Both the position numbers and the translations under genes were made by a program. A stretch of DNA of 64,000 bases from Candidatus Poribacteria bacterium (lineage in GTDB: Bacteria > Poribacteria > WGA-4E > WGA-3G), in the NCBI GenBank assembly GCA_009839745.1, contig VXPE01000050.1, forward strand, positions 1-64,000. The letters run 5' to 3'. The notes beneath the pieces are model-generated. The model searched no databases, was not told the DNA's origin, and was given only the letters and a program-made list of their open reading frames with translations. Shown piece by piece: positions 8,697 through 16,891 of this stretch (within the stretch, counting starts at the first letter, position 1; the number at the start of each line of letters is the position of its first letter).

Positions 8697-9857
8697 ATGG
8701 AAAAGAACACAATAGGCATTGGCATTATCGGCATGGGATGGATGGGCATGACACACGCCCGGGCATATCATCAGATCACGGATCGGTTCCACGACAGTCC
8801 GCTCCATCCGAGACTTGTCACCTGTGCCGATGATGTCGTCGAACGCACAACCGAGGCGAAAACACGTTTCGGGTTTGAACGCACAACCACCGATTTTCGA
8901 CACATCATAGATGACGCAGATGTAGAGATCATCAATATCGCCGCGCCGAACAGCATGCACCTTGAGATCGTCGAGGCAGCGACAGCCGCAGGAAAACACG
9001 TCTTCTGTGAGAAACCCGTCGGACGGAACCCAGCAGAAACGAAAGCAATCTACGCAGCGGCACAGCGGGCAGGTGTAATCACCTGTGTCGGCTATAACTA
9101 CAGATGGGCACCCGTCGTTCAATACGCACATCAATTGATTTCAGAGGGAAAACTCGGTACTTTAACCCACTATCGCGGTAGATTTTTCGCGGGTTACGCA
9201 AGTCACCCACGCGCGGTCCTTTCATGGCGTTTCCAGAAGGAAATCGCTGGATTAGGAACGTTGGGTGATCTACTTTCTCACGTCATTGACATGGCACACT
9301 TCATCGTGGGTCGTATTGACAGCGTTGTCTCACAACACGAGACCTTTATCCCGGAACGTCCTGTAGCAACAGCAGGCACCGGCACACACTTCACCCTCGG
9401 AACAGACGGCGAAACCGCTGCCGTCACGAACGAAGATTATGTCGGGGCATTGGTCAGGTTTGAGAACGGGGTCAGCGGCTCACTGGAGGCGTGTCGGATT
9501 ATCACCGGTCCAAAATGCGAAATGGCGTTTGAGGTGCACGGGACAGCGGGTGCCTTGCGCTGGAACTTCGAGCAGATGAACGAACTTGAGGTGTACCTAC
9601 CCGCCGAGGAGGGTTACCCAGACGGATACATCCGCGTATTAAGCGGTCCGAGCCACCCGTTTCACAGCTATTTTAATCCCGGTCCCGCCGTTGGATTAGG
9701 TTATGATGACCTGAAGACAATCGAAGCTTACCAGTTTTTGCAAGCCATCCACACAGGAAAACAGGGCAACCCCAGTTTCCGAGAAGCCGCCGCAGTCGCT
9801 GACGTGCAAACTGCCATCCAAACCTCATGGAAGGAGGGTCGATGGATTCTCATCTAA
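8697..9857 (+). CDS. Gfo/Idh/MocA-family oxidoreductase
   Basis: The 386-residue NAD(P)-dependent sugar or inositol dehydrogenase-like protein has an N-terminal Rossmann fold ([11 protein letters not shown]), the family motif CEKPVG (about 103-108) and the C-terminal alpha/beta domain ([17 protein letters not shown]). It is a cytoplasmic enzyme that probably oxidises or epimerises a sugar-derived polyol; the substrate cannot be read from sequence. The 3' end overlaps the start of the FG-GAP protein gene, and its last codons contain that gene's Shine-Dalgarno site. Confidence 0.9.
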   Translation: MEKNTIGIGIIGMGWMGMTHARAYHQITDRFHDSPLHPRLVTCADDVVERTTEAKTRFGFERTTTDFRHIIDDADVEIINIAAPNSMHLEIVEAATAAGKHVFCEKPVGRNPAETKAIYAAAQRAGVITCVGYNYRWAPVVQYAHQLISEGKLGTLTHYRGRFFAGYASHPRAVLSWRFQKEIAGLGTLGDLLSHVIDMAHFIVGRIDSVVSQHETFIPERPVATAGTGTHFTLGTDGETAAVTNEDYVGALVRFENGVSGSLEACRIITGPKCEMAFEVHGTAGALRWNFEQMNELEVYLPAEEGYPDGYIRVLSGPSHPFHSYFNPGPAVGLGYDDLKTIEAYQFLQAIHTGKQGNPSFREAAAVADVQTAIQTSWKEGRWILI

Positions 9858-11575
9858 TGGTAAAACAGGAACTATACTACGCCAAAAAGTTTGCAGGTGT
9901 ACTAAAATCCGTAAAGTTAGAAAGTTGGTTTAATGCTGTAGCACTTTTAGCACACTTGATAACTTTCCTGATTTTTTTTTCTTTCAACGCCCTTGCACAA
10001 TCCCTGCCGCAATTCACCGACATCACACACGAAGCAGGCATCGACTTCGTCCATAACACGGGTGCCTTCGGCAAGAAATACCTCCCCGAAACCATGGGAT
10101 CCGGATGCGCCTTCATCGACTATAACACCGACGGTTGGCAGGACATCCTGCTCGTCAATGGAAAGGATTGGGAAGGCAAGGCAACCCAGAAGCGGCAAAC
10201 CATGGCACTCTACCGCAACGACCAAGACGGCACCTTCACGGATGTCACCGAATCCGCGGGGCTCGCGACACCGCTTTACGGGATGGGGGTTGCCGTCGCG
10301 GATTACGATAACGATGGCGATCCAGATATCTATATTAGCACCCTTGAAACCGATCGGCTCTTCCAAAACAGGGGTGACGGCACCTTTGTCGACGTTACGG
10401 AAGCCGCTGGTATTGATAACCCCGGTTTCGGCACAAGCTGCGCGTGGTTCGATTACAACAAGGATGGACACCTGGATGTCTACGTCGCCAACTATGTCGA
10501 ATGGAGCATCGAAAACGATCTGTTCTGTACCCTCGACGGCATCAATAAATCCTACTGCACCCCCGAATCCTACACAGGTCAATCCAGCAAACTCTTCAGA
10601 AATCGGGGCGACGGCACCTTCGCGGATGTCTCCCGTATCGCACGGATTGAGGACAATACGAGCAAATCCCTCGGTGTTTGCATCTTCGACTACAATGCCG
10701 ATGGCTTACCGGACATCTTCGAGGCGAACGACACACAACCCAATAAACTCTATCAAAACAACGGCGACGGCACCTTCATCGAAAGCGGAATGCTTGCGGG
10801 AATCGCTTATAACGAAAGCGGGGTCGCAACCGGCGCAATGGGTATCGACGCCGCAGATTATGATCGCACCGGCAGAGAGAGCCTCGTTATTGGCAACTTT
10901 TCCAATGAGATGCTCAACCTCTATCACAACGAAGGCGACTTTTTCATCGATGATGCCCCTGCCGCGCATATCGGAAATGTCACCTTATTGACGCTCACCT
11001 TCGCATGTTTCTTCTTCGACTTCGACCTCGATGGCAACCTCGACATCTTCACCGCCAACGGACACGTCGAAACCGACATCAACGCCATCCAGACGCAAGT
11101 TACCTACGCCCAACCCCCGCATCTATTTCATAACGACTCCCAGGGCAAATTCACTGATGTGCTTCATCAAGTCGGCACGGATTTGGCAAAGCCAATGGTT
11201 GGCAGAGGGGGCACCTACGGCGATATCGACAACGACGGCGATTGGGATCTGCTCGTTACGACCTCTAACGGACCCGCACACCTCTTCCGAAACGAGGGTG
11301 GCAACCGCAAGGCATGGATTAAGATTCAACTCGTCGGACAAACGAGCAACCGCGACGGCATCGGCGCGCAGATCCGCATAACCTCTGCGCTCGGAACACA
11401 GACCCACACCGTCAAAAGCGGATCCAGTTACTGCTCACAGAGCGAACTCACTGCCATCTTCGGTATAAACGACGATACCATCATTGAAACAATTGAGGTA
11501 ACGTGGCCCAGCGGTGCTGTCAGCACACGCACAAATATCAAACCCAACCAACAGATTCGCATTGAGGAATTTTAA
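9842..11575 (+). CDS. Secreted FG-GAP/VCBS and ASPIC/UnbV repeat protein (CRTAC1-like)
   Basis: The protein has an N-terminal hydrophobic export segment ([20 protein letters not shown]) followed by a beta-propeller of FG-GAP/VCBS repeats. The calcium-binding loops [50 protein letters not shown] and [13 protein letters not shown] are visible. A C-terminal ASPIC/UnbV domain starts at [11 protein letters not shown]. Such proteins are extracellular or surface calcium-binding propellers of uncertain role, very common in Planctomycetes and Poribacteria. ATG 9842 is preferred because AAGGAGGG at 9831-9838 lies just upstream. ATG 9857 is also possible, and the upstream ATG 9827 has no good ribosome site. 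Confidence 0.85.
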   Translation: MDSHLMVKQELYYAKKFAGVLKSVKLESWFNAVALLAHLITFLIFFSFNALAQSLPQFTDITHEAGIDFVHNTGAFGKKYLPETMGSGCAFIDYNTDGWQDILLVNGKDWEGKATQKRQTMALYRNDQDGTFTDVTESAGLATPLYGMGVAVADYDNDGDPDIYISTLETDRLFQNRGDGTFVDVTEAAGIDNPGFGTSCAWFDYNKDGHLDVYVANYVEWSIENDLFCTLDGINKSYCTPESYTGQSSKLFRNRGDGTFADVSRIARIEDNTSKSLGVCIFDYNADGLPDIFEANDTQPNKLYQNNGDGTFIESGMLAGIAYNESGVATGAMGIDAADYDRTGRESLVIGNFSNEMLNLYHNEGDFFIDDAPAAHIGNVTLLTLTFACFFFDFDLDGNLDIFTANGHVETDINAIQTQVTYAQPPHLFHNDSQGKFTDVLHQVGTDLAKPMVGRGGTYGDIDNDGDWDLLVTTSNGPAHLFRNEGGNRKAWIKIQLVGQTSNRDGIGAQIRITSALGTQTHTVKSGSSYCSQSELTAIFGINDDTIIETIEVTWPSGAVSTRTNIKPNQQIRIEEF

Positions 11576-11601
11576 TTTTACCTTATTGTCAAAACCATCC
11601 T

Positions 11602-11630
11602 TTGACAATTCAGGTTTTTTGTGGTATACT
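11602..11630 (+). promoter_or_regulatory. Consensus sigma-70-type promoter
   Basis: TTGACA (11602-11607), a 17-nt spacer and TATACT (11625-11630) form a near-perfect promoter. It fires into the 5'-truncated ImmA/IrrE gene and the DUF4411 gene. Confidence 0.7.
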
Positions 11631-11661
11631 TTAAGTCCTTTTTTTGAGTAGGATACGTTAA

Positions 11662-12183
11662 GCATATTTCGCCACTATTACCCTTATTCACGAATTGGTG
11701 CATATTGCACTCGGTGAAAGTGTTATCCAGAATACAGGTTTTGAAGCAACTCTCCCCTCCAATTTGGATCCAATTGAGGTTTTCTGCAATCAGGTAGCTG
11801 CCGAGGTTTTAGTTCCTGAAAATGAATTGTTAGAGATAGTAAATTTGGAGATGTTTAAAGAGGAACTACCCAGAATCACTAAGTTCTTTCATGTAAGCCC
11901 TGAAGTTATCATGCGTAGATTGTTGACACTTGGAAAAATTACACGACATGACTATCGAACGTACAGAAACCGCCAATTGGCAAAGTACAAGGACACCCCA
12001 GCGCGAACAGGTGGAGCCGTCCCTTATCATAATCGGCTTCTCAATACCTCCGGTGAGTACTTCGCACGAACTGCTTTTACAGCTTATTATGAGCAGAAAA
12101 TCACACGTGCCGAGTTAGCTTCCGTTCTTTCCAATTGTGACACAAAACACCTTGCTAAAATTGAGGGTACTATCTTCGCATGA
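11662..12183 (+). pseudogene. 5'-truncated ImmA/IrrE-family metalloprotease (antitoxin-type)
   Basis: The frame is open from 11662 and encodes the zinc motif HELVH in TLIHELVHIALGES. The ImmA/IrrE helices follow (DPIEVFCNQVAAEVLVPENEL, ITKFFHVSPEVIMRRLLTLGKI), then a C-terminal helical region to FARTAFTAYYEQKITRAELASVLS. Complete relatives have an N-terminal helix-turn-helix and about 60-150 further residues before HExxH. Here only 85 nt separate the motif from the previous gene, and no ATG or GTG with a ribosome site precedes HExxH. TTG 11695 or GTG 11698 would begin inside the motif. I therefore call a decapitated gene that may still be transcribed. Its stop overlaps the DUF4411 start (ATGA). 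A+T content is higher than in neighbours, suggesting transfer. Confidence 0.7.
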
Positions 12184-12854
12184 ATTCATTTCTTAATCGT
12201 GATCAGATAATTTACAGTCTTGACACGAGCGCGTTAATTGCTGCCTTTCATGAACGATACCCAATCGAAAACTTCCCATCTTTGTGGCGTAAGATTGAGG
12301 AATTGATAAAAAACGATCGACTGAAAATGTCACAAATTGTTTTTGATGAAGCAATGAGAGATACGGATATAAAACAATGGTGCGACGAGTATCAATTAAA
12401 GCCATACTTTCAAGTACCAATCGATGAATTCGTGCAGGAGCAAGTCAGCAAAGTGTTATCGGAATTTCCAAGGTTGGTGGACAACCGAACTGGAAGATCA
12501 GGGGCTGACCCGTGGGTTATTGCTTTGGCGATGATTACTCAAAACTGTATCGTTGTGACAGAGGAAAATCCCACGAATAGCGAAAATAGACCAAAAATTC
12601 CCGATGCCTGTGCCCATTTTAACCTTCAATGCATCAAGGTAGTCGATCTAATAAAAGAGAAAACTGGATCTTTGAATAGACAAGGAGCAATCCCGCGCTT
12701 GACCGAAAACCGAAAACCTGCTATACTGCTGAAAAATTACGGAGACGGAGTTTCAAATACGTGGATTCGCCTAAACGTCCAAACCAAGACGCACTCTATC
12801 AAGCACTCAACATCTACCGCGATGCCATGCGCCCTTTTATTCTCAGAAACCTGA
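12180..12854 (+). CDS. DUF4411-family PIN-like protein (putative toxin), stop codon lost
   Basis: The N-terminal 160 residues match the DUF4411 PIN-like fold: YSLDTSALIAAF (first acidic residue), FDEAMRD and GADPWVIALA (late acidic residue), the layout of PIN RNases. Genes of this family usually sit behind an HTH-ImmA/IrrE partner as a toxin-antitoxin-like pair; the ATGA overlap with the ImmA remnant fits. The normal end would be near DLIKEKTG (about 12663), but the frame continues for another 60 low-complexity residues into the next gene, overlapping it by 94 nt. The tail also contains a strong promoter for the DUF499 gene, so it is probably a read-through after loss of the stop. Whether the toxin is active is unknown. 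Confidence 0.65.
   Translation: MNSFLNRDQIIYSLDTSALIAAFHERYPIENFPSLWRKIEELIKNDRLKMSQIVFDEAMRDTDIKQWCDEYQLKPYFQVPIDEFVQEQVSKVLSEFPRLVDNRTGRSGADPWVIALAMITQNCIVVTEENPTNSENRPKIPDACAHFNLQCIKVVDLIKEKTGSLNRQGAIPRLTENRKPAILLKNYGDGVSNTWIRLNVQTKTHSIKHSTSTAMPCALLFSET
12699..12727 (+). promoter_or_regulatory. Sigma-70-type promoter for the DUF499 gene
   Basis: TTGACC (12699-12704), a 17-nt spacer and TATACT (12722-12727) lie 33 nt before GTG 12761, inside the abnormal tail of the DUF4411 frame. Confidence 0.65.
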
Positions 12855-15800
12855 AAACAGTGCAAGGTTTATCCCCAGAAGATCGCTTCCAAAACGAAGC
12901 AGCTATAGATATTGGCGATTTCCCACACCTCTTCAGAAGATATTGGCACAATGCCTTTGAACAACGTTTCGATCCAGATCGCGATATTCGGAGTGCCGTC
13001 GGTATTGTAACGGAAGCACGAAATCAGGTTTCGCACCCTGGAACGGAAGACATCGATCTCAGCTACGCCCTTTCACGACTCCACGACATTGCAGATGTAC
13101 TTGGGCAAATCAACGCCCCCGACCAGAAGCGAGAAGTTGAAGCCATTCGCGACACATTACTCACCCGCGCGGCATCAACTGTAGACCCGAAACCGAAACT
13201 ACCGCGTAGAAAGACATCCGACCTCAAATCATGGCGTGATGTCATACGTCCCAATACGGATGTCATCGAAGGCACCTTCCGAAAATCGGAATTCGCCGCC
13301 GACCTTCAAGAGGTTTTTGAAGGAAACGCGAAAACGCCAGAATACGGTGAAACCGAAATATTCTTCAATCAGACATACATCACCCCCGGACTCCGAGAAT
13401 TGTTAGTCAATACCTTAAAACGCCTGGGTGGCAAAGGCGGTAATCCGGTTATCCAACTCAAAACCGGTTTCGGGGGTGGCAAGACGCATAGTCTTATCGC
13501 CCTCTATCACCTTGTTACTGGGATTAACATCCTGAGAGAACTTCCAGCAGATGGCGATTATGCAAGACTGCGGAAAGAAATAGAGGACATTCTGGAAGAG
13601 GCAGAATGGGAACACAACGCGCCGCTTAATGCGAATGTCTCTGTCCTCGTCGGCACTTATCTCTCGACCACAGATGCAGATGAAACCCAACAGGGAGACC
13701 CGCTCAACACCCTTTGGGGCATGATGGCGGATCAACTCGGTGGGCAAGATGGGTATAATATCGTAAGAAAAGCCGCACGCGAAGGCACCGCCCCCGGCGG
13801 AAATCAATTGGACGCGCTCTTTGAACACGTTGGACCCTCTGTGATTTTGATAGATGAACTTGTCGCTTATGTGAGCAACGTCCAAGGTGTCACACGAGAA
13901 AGTATCTACACCTTCTTTCAAGCGGTTACGGAGTCCGTCAAGAGATCTGAAAACGTTACGCTCATCGCTACCTTACCAGAAGGGCAGACGCACGCAGGCG
14001 GAGAAGGCGGGTTAAGTGTCCTTGAAGCACTCGAATCTATCCTTGAAAGAGTTGACGCTGTCTCAATACCTTTAGAAATGGACAACGCTTATGAGGTTGT
14101 GCGGAGGAGATTGTTCGGGAGTGTAATTGATGAGACAGAGCGAGACCTAACTTGTGAAGCGTTTAGAAGGATGTACCAGAACTCGCGCAACGAATACCCC
14201 GAAGGGGTCAATGATCAACGCTACTTACAGCGTATGAAAGACTGCTACCCGATACACCCAGAGGTATTTGACCGGCTTTCCCAAGACTGGGCAGTAATTC
14301 CTGGATTTCAACGCACCCGCGGCGTGCTGCGGATGATGGCAACCTGTATCTCCCGGCTCTACCAAGAACAGGATCCTTCTCTGCTGATAATGCCCGCGAA
14401 CCTCACACTTGACGATCCGGCACTCGCCGATGAATTCACGAGACTGCTTGCAAGATCCGGTGGACATTGGGATCCCATTGTCCAAGAGATAGACAGCCAC
14501 GGTTCCCGCACTGAACAGATCGATAGGAGCTCTCAAAGTTTCATTGAGATAGGCAATGCAGCACGCCGAACCGCACGCACCATCTTCCTTGGAAGTGCCA
14601 CAGGGGGCGCGGTCAAAGGCATCACGAATCGTCAAATTCACCTCGGGGTTGTTGAACCCGGACAAGGGGTCGCCGTTTACAATGATGCCCTCAGCAGAAT
14701 GAGTGGCAACCTCTACTTCCTCTATAATCTTGACGATAGATATTACTTCCACACCCAGGAGAACCTCAACAAGGTCGCTATAGATCGCGCTGCGGAATAT
14801 ACCGACACAGATATCTATGCTGAGATCGTTTCACGGTTGGAAAGAGCCATCGGACGCGATCCGAGTGTGAACGTCTGCCCAACGTCTCCAAGTTCCGTCA
14901 AGGACTCCGAAACGATTCAATACGTTATCCTTCACCCACAGGCATCCCTACCAAGCCGCGAAAAGGAGACGGATATAGCCAGTGATACAGCACGCCACAT
15001 CCTTACATACAGCGCGGAGGATGATCGACAGCGCACCTTCAGGAACACACTGCTCTTCATTGCCCCACGGCGAGACGCTATCCGAGACCTCATAAATCTT
15101 GTTAAAAAGTACCTCGCGTGGAACTCTATCATGAACGGGGATGTTCTAAACAGTGCTCTCACCACGCTTGAAGGAGCAAGGTTAGACCAAACCACGGAAA
15201 ACCTCGAATCCGCTGAGGATGCGGTAACAACGGCGATCTTCAAGGCATACCGATGGACACTCGCTCCCACGCAAGCAGACCCGCAGAAGAACATCTACGG
15301 CTTCTCTATCGCTGATGCAAAAATTGATGATCGTAGAATCATCAGTCGGCTCCGTGACAAATTTGTTGAAGACGACGCAATCATCACAAAAATAGCGCCT
15401 GAAATCTTCTCGACACAATTGCAGCAATACATCTGGAGCAGCGATACCTATCAAGAGCACATCAGCATAGATACACTCTGGGAACTCATGGCACAAAACG
15501 TCTACATGCCACGGATGAGGGACCGAAGTGTTTTAGCAACGTGCATTAGAGAGGGAATTGCAGCAGGTGTATTCGGATATGCAAGTGCTTATGAGGGGAA
15601 CGACTATCGCAACTTCCGTTTTGAAGAACAGATTGGTGGGCTCCGAGTGGCTGAAGGTAGCACAGCCGTCCTCATAAACCCTGAGATGGCAAAACTGATT
15701 AAAGAGGAACAACCCGACCCCGTCAAGCCACCGTCCCCGAAACCGGGTCCAGATCCAGAACCTATAGACTCACCTCCCGATATTGAGGAAACACCCCAAG

Positions 15801-16027
15801 GCCCCACGCACGTGGTTGTTACCAAAGCCTTGCAGTTAGAATTACCCTTCATGGACGAAATAGAAACCTTACAGGACGAAATCGCTCGCACCCTCCAAGC
15901 CGATGGCGGAAACGTGAAAATCGAAATCACCGTTACTGCCAATAAATCGGACGGCTTTTCCGAAAACACCACCCGCGCCGTAAAGCAAAACAGCGAACAC
16001 CTCAAAGCCGAATTCGAGAGCAACTAA
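12761..16027 (+). CDS. HEPN (Swt1-type)-DUF499 AAA-like ATPase, predicted defence protein
   Basis: The 1088-residue protein starts at GTG 12761 with GGAG 10 nt upstream. Residues about 10-125 resemble the Swt1-type HEPN domain and contain the RNase motif R-x4-H in EARNQVSHP (R87, H92). The remainder is a DUF499 (COG1483) ATPase with Walker A GFGGGKTHS (about 235-243), Walker B VILIDELVAYVS (about 363) and the YPIHPEVFDRLSQDW and GFQRTRGVLRMMA segments. DUF499 ATPases are typically encoded beside DUF1156 adenine methylases in defence islands, exactly as here (16892-19678). The ATPase is therefore likely the sensing or translocating part of a restriction-like system, with HEPN as a possible RNA-cutting effector. 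The dedicated helicase/PLD nuclease found in some relatives is not seen. Confidence 0.85.
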   Translation: MDSPKRPNQDALYQALNIYRDAMRPFILRNLKTVQGLSPEDRFQNEAAIDIGDFPHLFRRYWHNAFEQRFDPDRDIRSAVGIVTEARNQVSHPGTEDIDLSYALSRLHDIADVLGQINAPDQKREVEAIRDTLLTRAASTVDPKPKLPRRKTSDLKSWRDVIRPNTDVIEGTFRKSEFAADLQEVFEGNAKTPEYGETEIFFNQTYITPGLRELLVNTLKRLGGKGGNPVIQLKTGFGGGKTHSLIALYHLVTGINILRELPADGDYARLRKEIEDILEEAEWEHNAPLNANVSVLVGTYLSTTDADETQQGDPLNTLWGMMADQLGGQDGYNIVRKAAREGTAPGGNQLDALFEHVGPSVILIDELVAYVSNVQGVTRESIYTFFQAVTESVKRSENVTLIATLPEGQTHAGGEGGLSVLEALESILERVDAVSIPLEMDNAYEVVRRRLFGSVIDETERDLTCEAFRRMYQNSRNEYPEGVNDQRYLQRMKDCYPIHPEVFDRLSQDWAVIPGFQRTRGVLRMMATCISRLYQEQDPSLLIMPANLTLDDPALADEFTRLLARSGGHWDPIVQEIDSHGSRTEQIDRSSQSFIEIGNAARRTARTIFLGSATGGAVKGITNRQIHLGVVEPGQGVAVYNDALSRMSGNLYFLYNLDDRYYFHTQENLNKVAIDRAAEYTDTDIYAEIVSRLERAIGRDPSVNVCPTSPSSVKDSETIQYVILHPQASLPSREKETDIASDTARHILTYSAEDDRQRTFRNTLLFIAPRRDAIRDLINLVKKYLAWNSIMNGDVLNSALTTLEGARLDQTTENLESAEDAVTTAIFKAYRWTLAPTQADPQKNIYGFSIADAKIDDRRIISRLRDKFVEDDAIITKIAPEIFSTQLQQYIWSSDTYQEHISIDTLWELMAQNVYMPRMRDRSVLATCIREGIAAGVFGYASAYEGNDYRNFRFEEQIGGLRVAEGSTAVLINPEMAKLIKEEQPDPVKPPSPKPGPDPEPIDSPPDIEETPQGPTHVVVTKALQLELPFMDEIETLQDEIARTLQADGGNVKIEITVTANKSDGFSENTTRAVKQNSEHLKAEFESN

Positions 16028-16042
16028 AAGTCTGTAGTTTTT

Positions 16043-16066
16043 GTAGCATAGGCTGTTAGCCTGTGC
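16043..16066. repeat. Short copy of the GTAGCATAGGCTGTTAGCC repeat
   Basis: The same segment is at 8587 and, in divergent reverse form, at about 58845-58860. Confidence 0.45.
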
Positions 16067-16088
16067 CATTTCACCATCTCAAATTCGC

Positions 16089-16118
16089 TTGACATTTTCC
16101 ACCGCTTTACGGTATAAT
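16089..16118 (+). promoter_or_regulatory. Consensus promoter giving a leaderless transcript
   Basis: TTGACA (16089-16094), an 18-nt spacer and TATAAT (16113-16118) are followed 6 nt later by ATG 16125. Transcription would begin at the start codon. It would drive the small genes and the DUF1156 methylase. Confidence 0.65.
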
Positions 16119-16124
16119 ACAAGC

Positions 16125-16382
16125 ATGGCACAAGACTACGACAATCTGGGAAAAAGTTTATGGACAGATCACGCCCTCGACCTTTCGAGATTTGTTCTTG
16201 GCGAGGAAGATGTTGAAGTCCTTGAGGACCTTGACACCGAGCAACAGACAGTTATTTCTCGACAGACCTATATCGTAAAACGCGTCCGCGTCAACAATCA
16301 ACAGGCAATCCTACACGTCGAATTGCAACTCCGCGACAGCACTCGCAAACCGAATCTCTGTCTTTGGTGGGATCGTCTATAA
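16125..16382 (+). pseudogene. N-terminal remnant of an Rpn-type PD-(D/E)XK nuclease
   Basis: The 85-residue frame begins MAQDYDNLGKSLWTDHALDL and runs through HVELQLRDS, the E-x-Q strand of Rpn-like recombination-promoting nucleases, before ending in an unrelated LCLWWDRL tail. Family members are roughly 300 residues, so most of the protein is missing. The +1 frame downstream reads ISVFGGIVYNAELLDRLIPEE and joins the C-terminal Rpn-like region at 16420, so the locus looks like an internally deleted, frameshifted gene. ATG 16125 is chosen over TTG 16089 because the latter lies inside the -35 box. Confidence 0.65.
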
Positions 16383-16419
16383 CGCTGAATTGTTAGACCG
16401 ACTCATACCGGAGGAACTT

Positions 16420-16644
16420 ATGCAAGAATCTAAAACCTACCAACGCCAAATGGAAAGAGCTGCCAGACAAACTACCATCGAAAATACTCTGGCTTTGCTT
16501 AAAAAGCGGTTCCATACAGAGGAGGTGAGTGCCTTAACACCTGCACTCCAGAATATTAATGATTTGGAACGCCTCAAACAATTGTTAGTCGCAGTACCCG
16601 ATATGCAAAGCCTTGAAGCCTTTGCACAGATGTTACACGAATAG
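16420..16644 (+). CDS. 74-aa Rpn C-terminal-like protein, copy 1
   Basis: This 74-residue, largely helical protein (MQESKTYQRQMERAARQT, then LTPALQNINDLERLKQLL) matches the C-terminal helical tail that normally follows the nuclease domain of Rpn-like proteins. It has its own Shine-Dalgarno site (GGAGG 16410-16414, 5 nt from ATG). A near-identical second gene follows at 16664. It is in the same transcription unit as the DUF1156 methylase. It may be a decay product of the nuclease gene, or an independent small protein kept because it gained its own ribosome site; the sequence alone does not decide. Confidence 0.55.
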   Translation: MQESKTYQRQMERAARQTTIENTLALLKKRFHTEEVSALTPALQNINDLERLKQLLVAVPDMQSLEAFAQMLHE

Positions 16645-16663
16645 AAGCATGCAATAGGAACTT

Positions 16664-16888
16664 ATGCAAGAATCTAAAACGTACCAACGCCAAATGGAAC
16701 GAGCTGCCAGACAAACTACCATCGAAAATACTCTGGCTCTGCTTGAACTGCAATTTCACACAGAAGCGGTGCGTGCCTTAACACCTATGCTCCAAAACAT
16801 TGATGATTTGGAACGGCTTAAGGAACTCCATCTCGCAGCACCTCGGGTGCCGAACATCGAAACTTTCGCGCAAAAACTGATTGACTGA
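16664..16888 (+). CDS. 74-aa Rpn C-terminal-like protein, copy 2
   Basis: It is exactly the same length as the gene at 16420 and starts with the same MQESKTYQRQMERAARQT sequence. The first 90 nt are almost identical, while the rest has diverged at many sites without a frameshift (LELQFHTEAVRALTPML versus LKKRFHTEEVSALTPAL). That pattern suggests a tandem duplication in which both copies stayed open. The start is preceded by TAGGAACTT, as in copy 1. It ends 3 nt before the DUF1156 gene, implying translational coupling. Confidence 0.55.
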   Translation: MQESKTYQRQMERAARQTTIENTLALLELQFHTEAVRALTPMLQNIDDLERLKELHLAAPRVPNIETFAQKLID

Positions 16889-16891
16889 CGT

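Noticed and set aside
9993-10991. Long second frame overlapping the FG-GAP protein gene
   Set aside because: It is rich in Ser/Thr/Pro/Ile from frame-shifted Asp-Gly repeats, and the FG-GAP frame explains the region fully.
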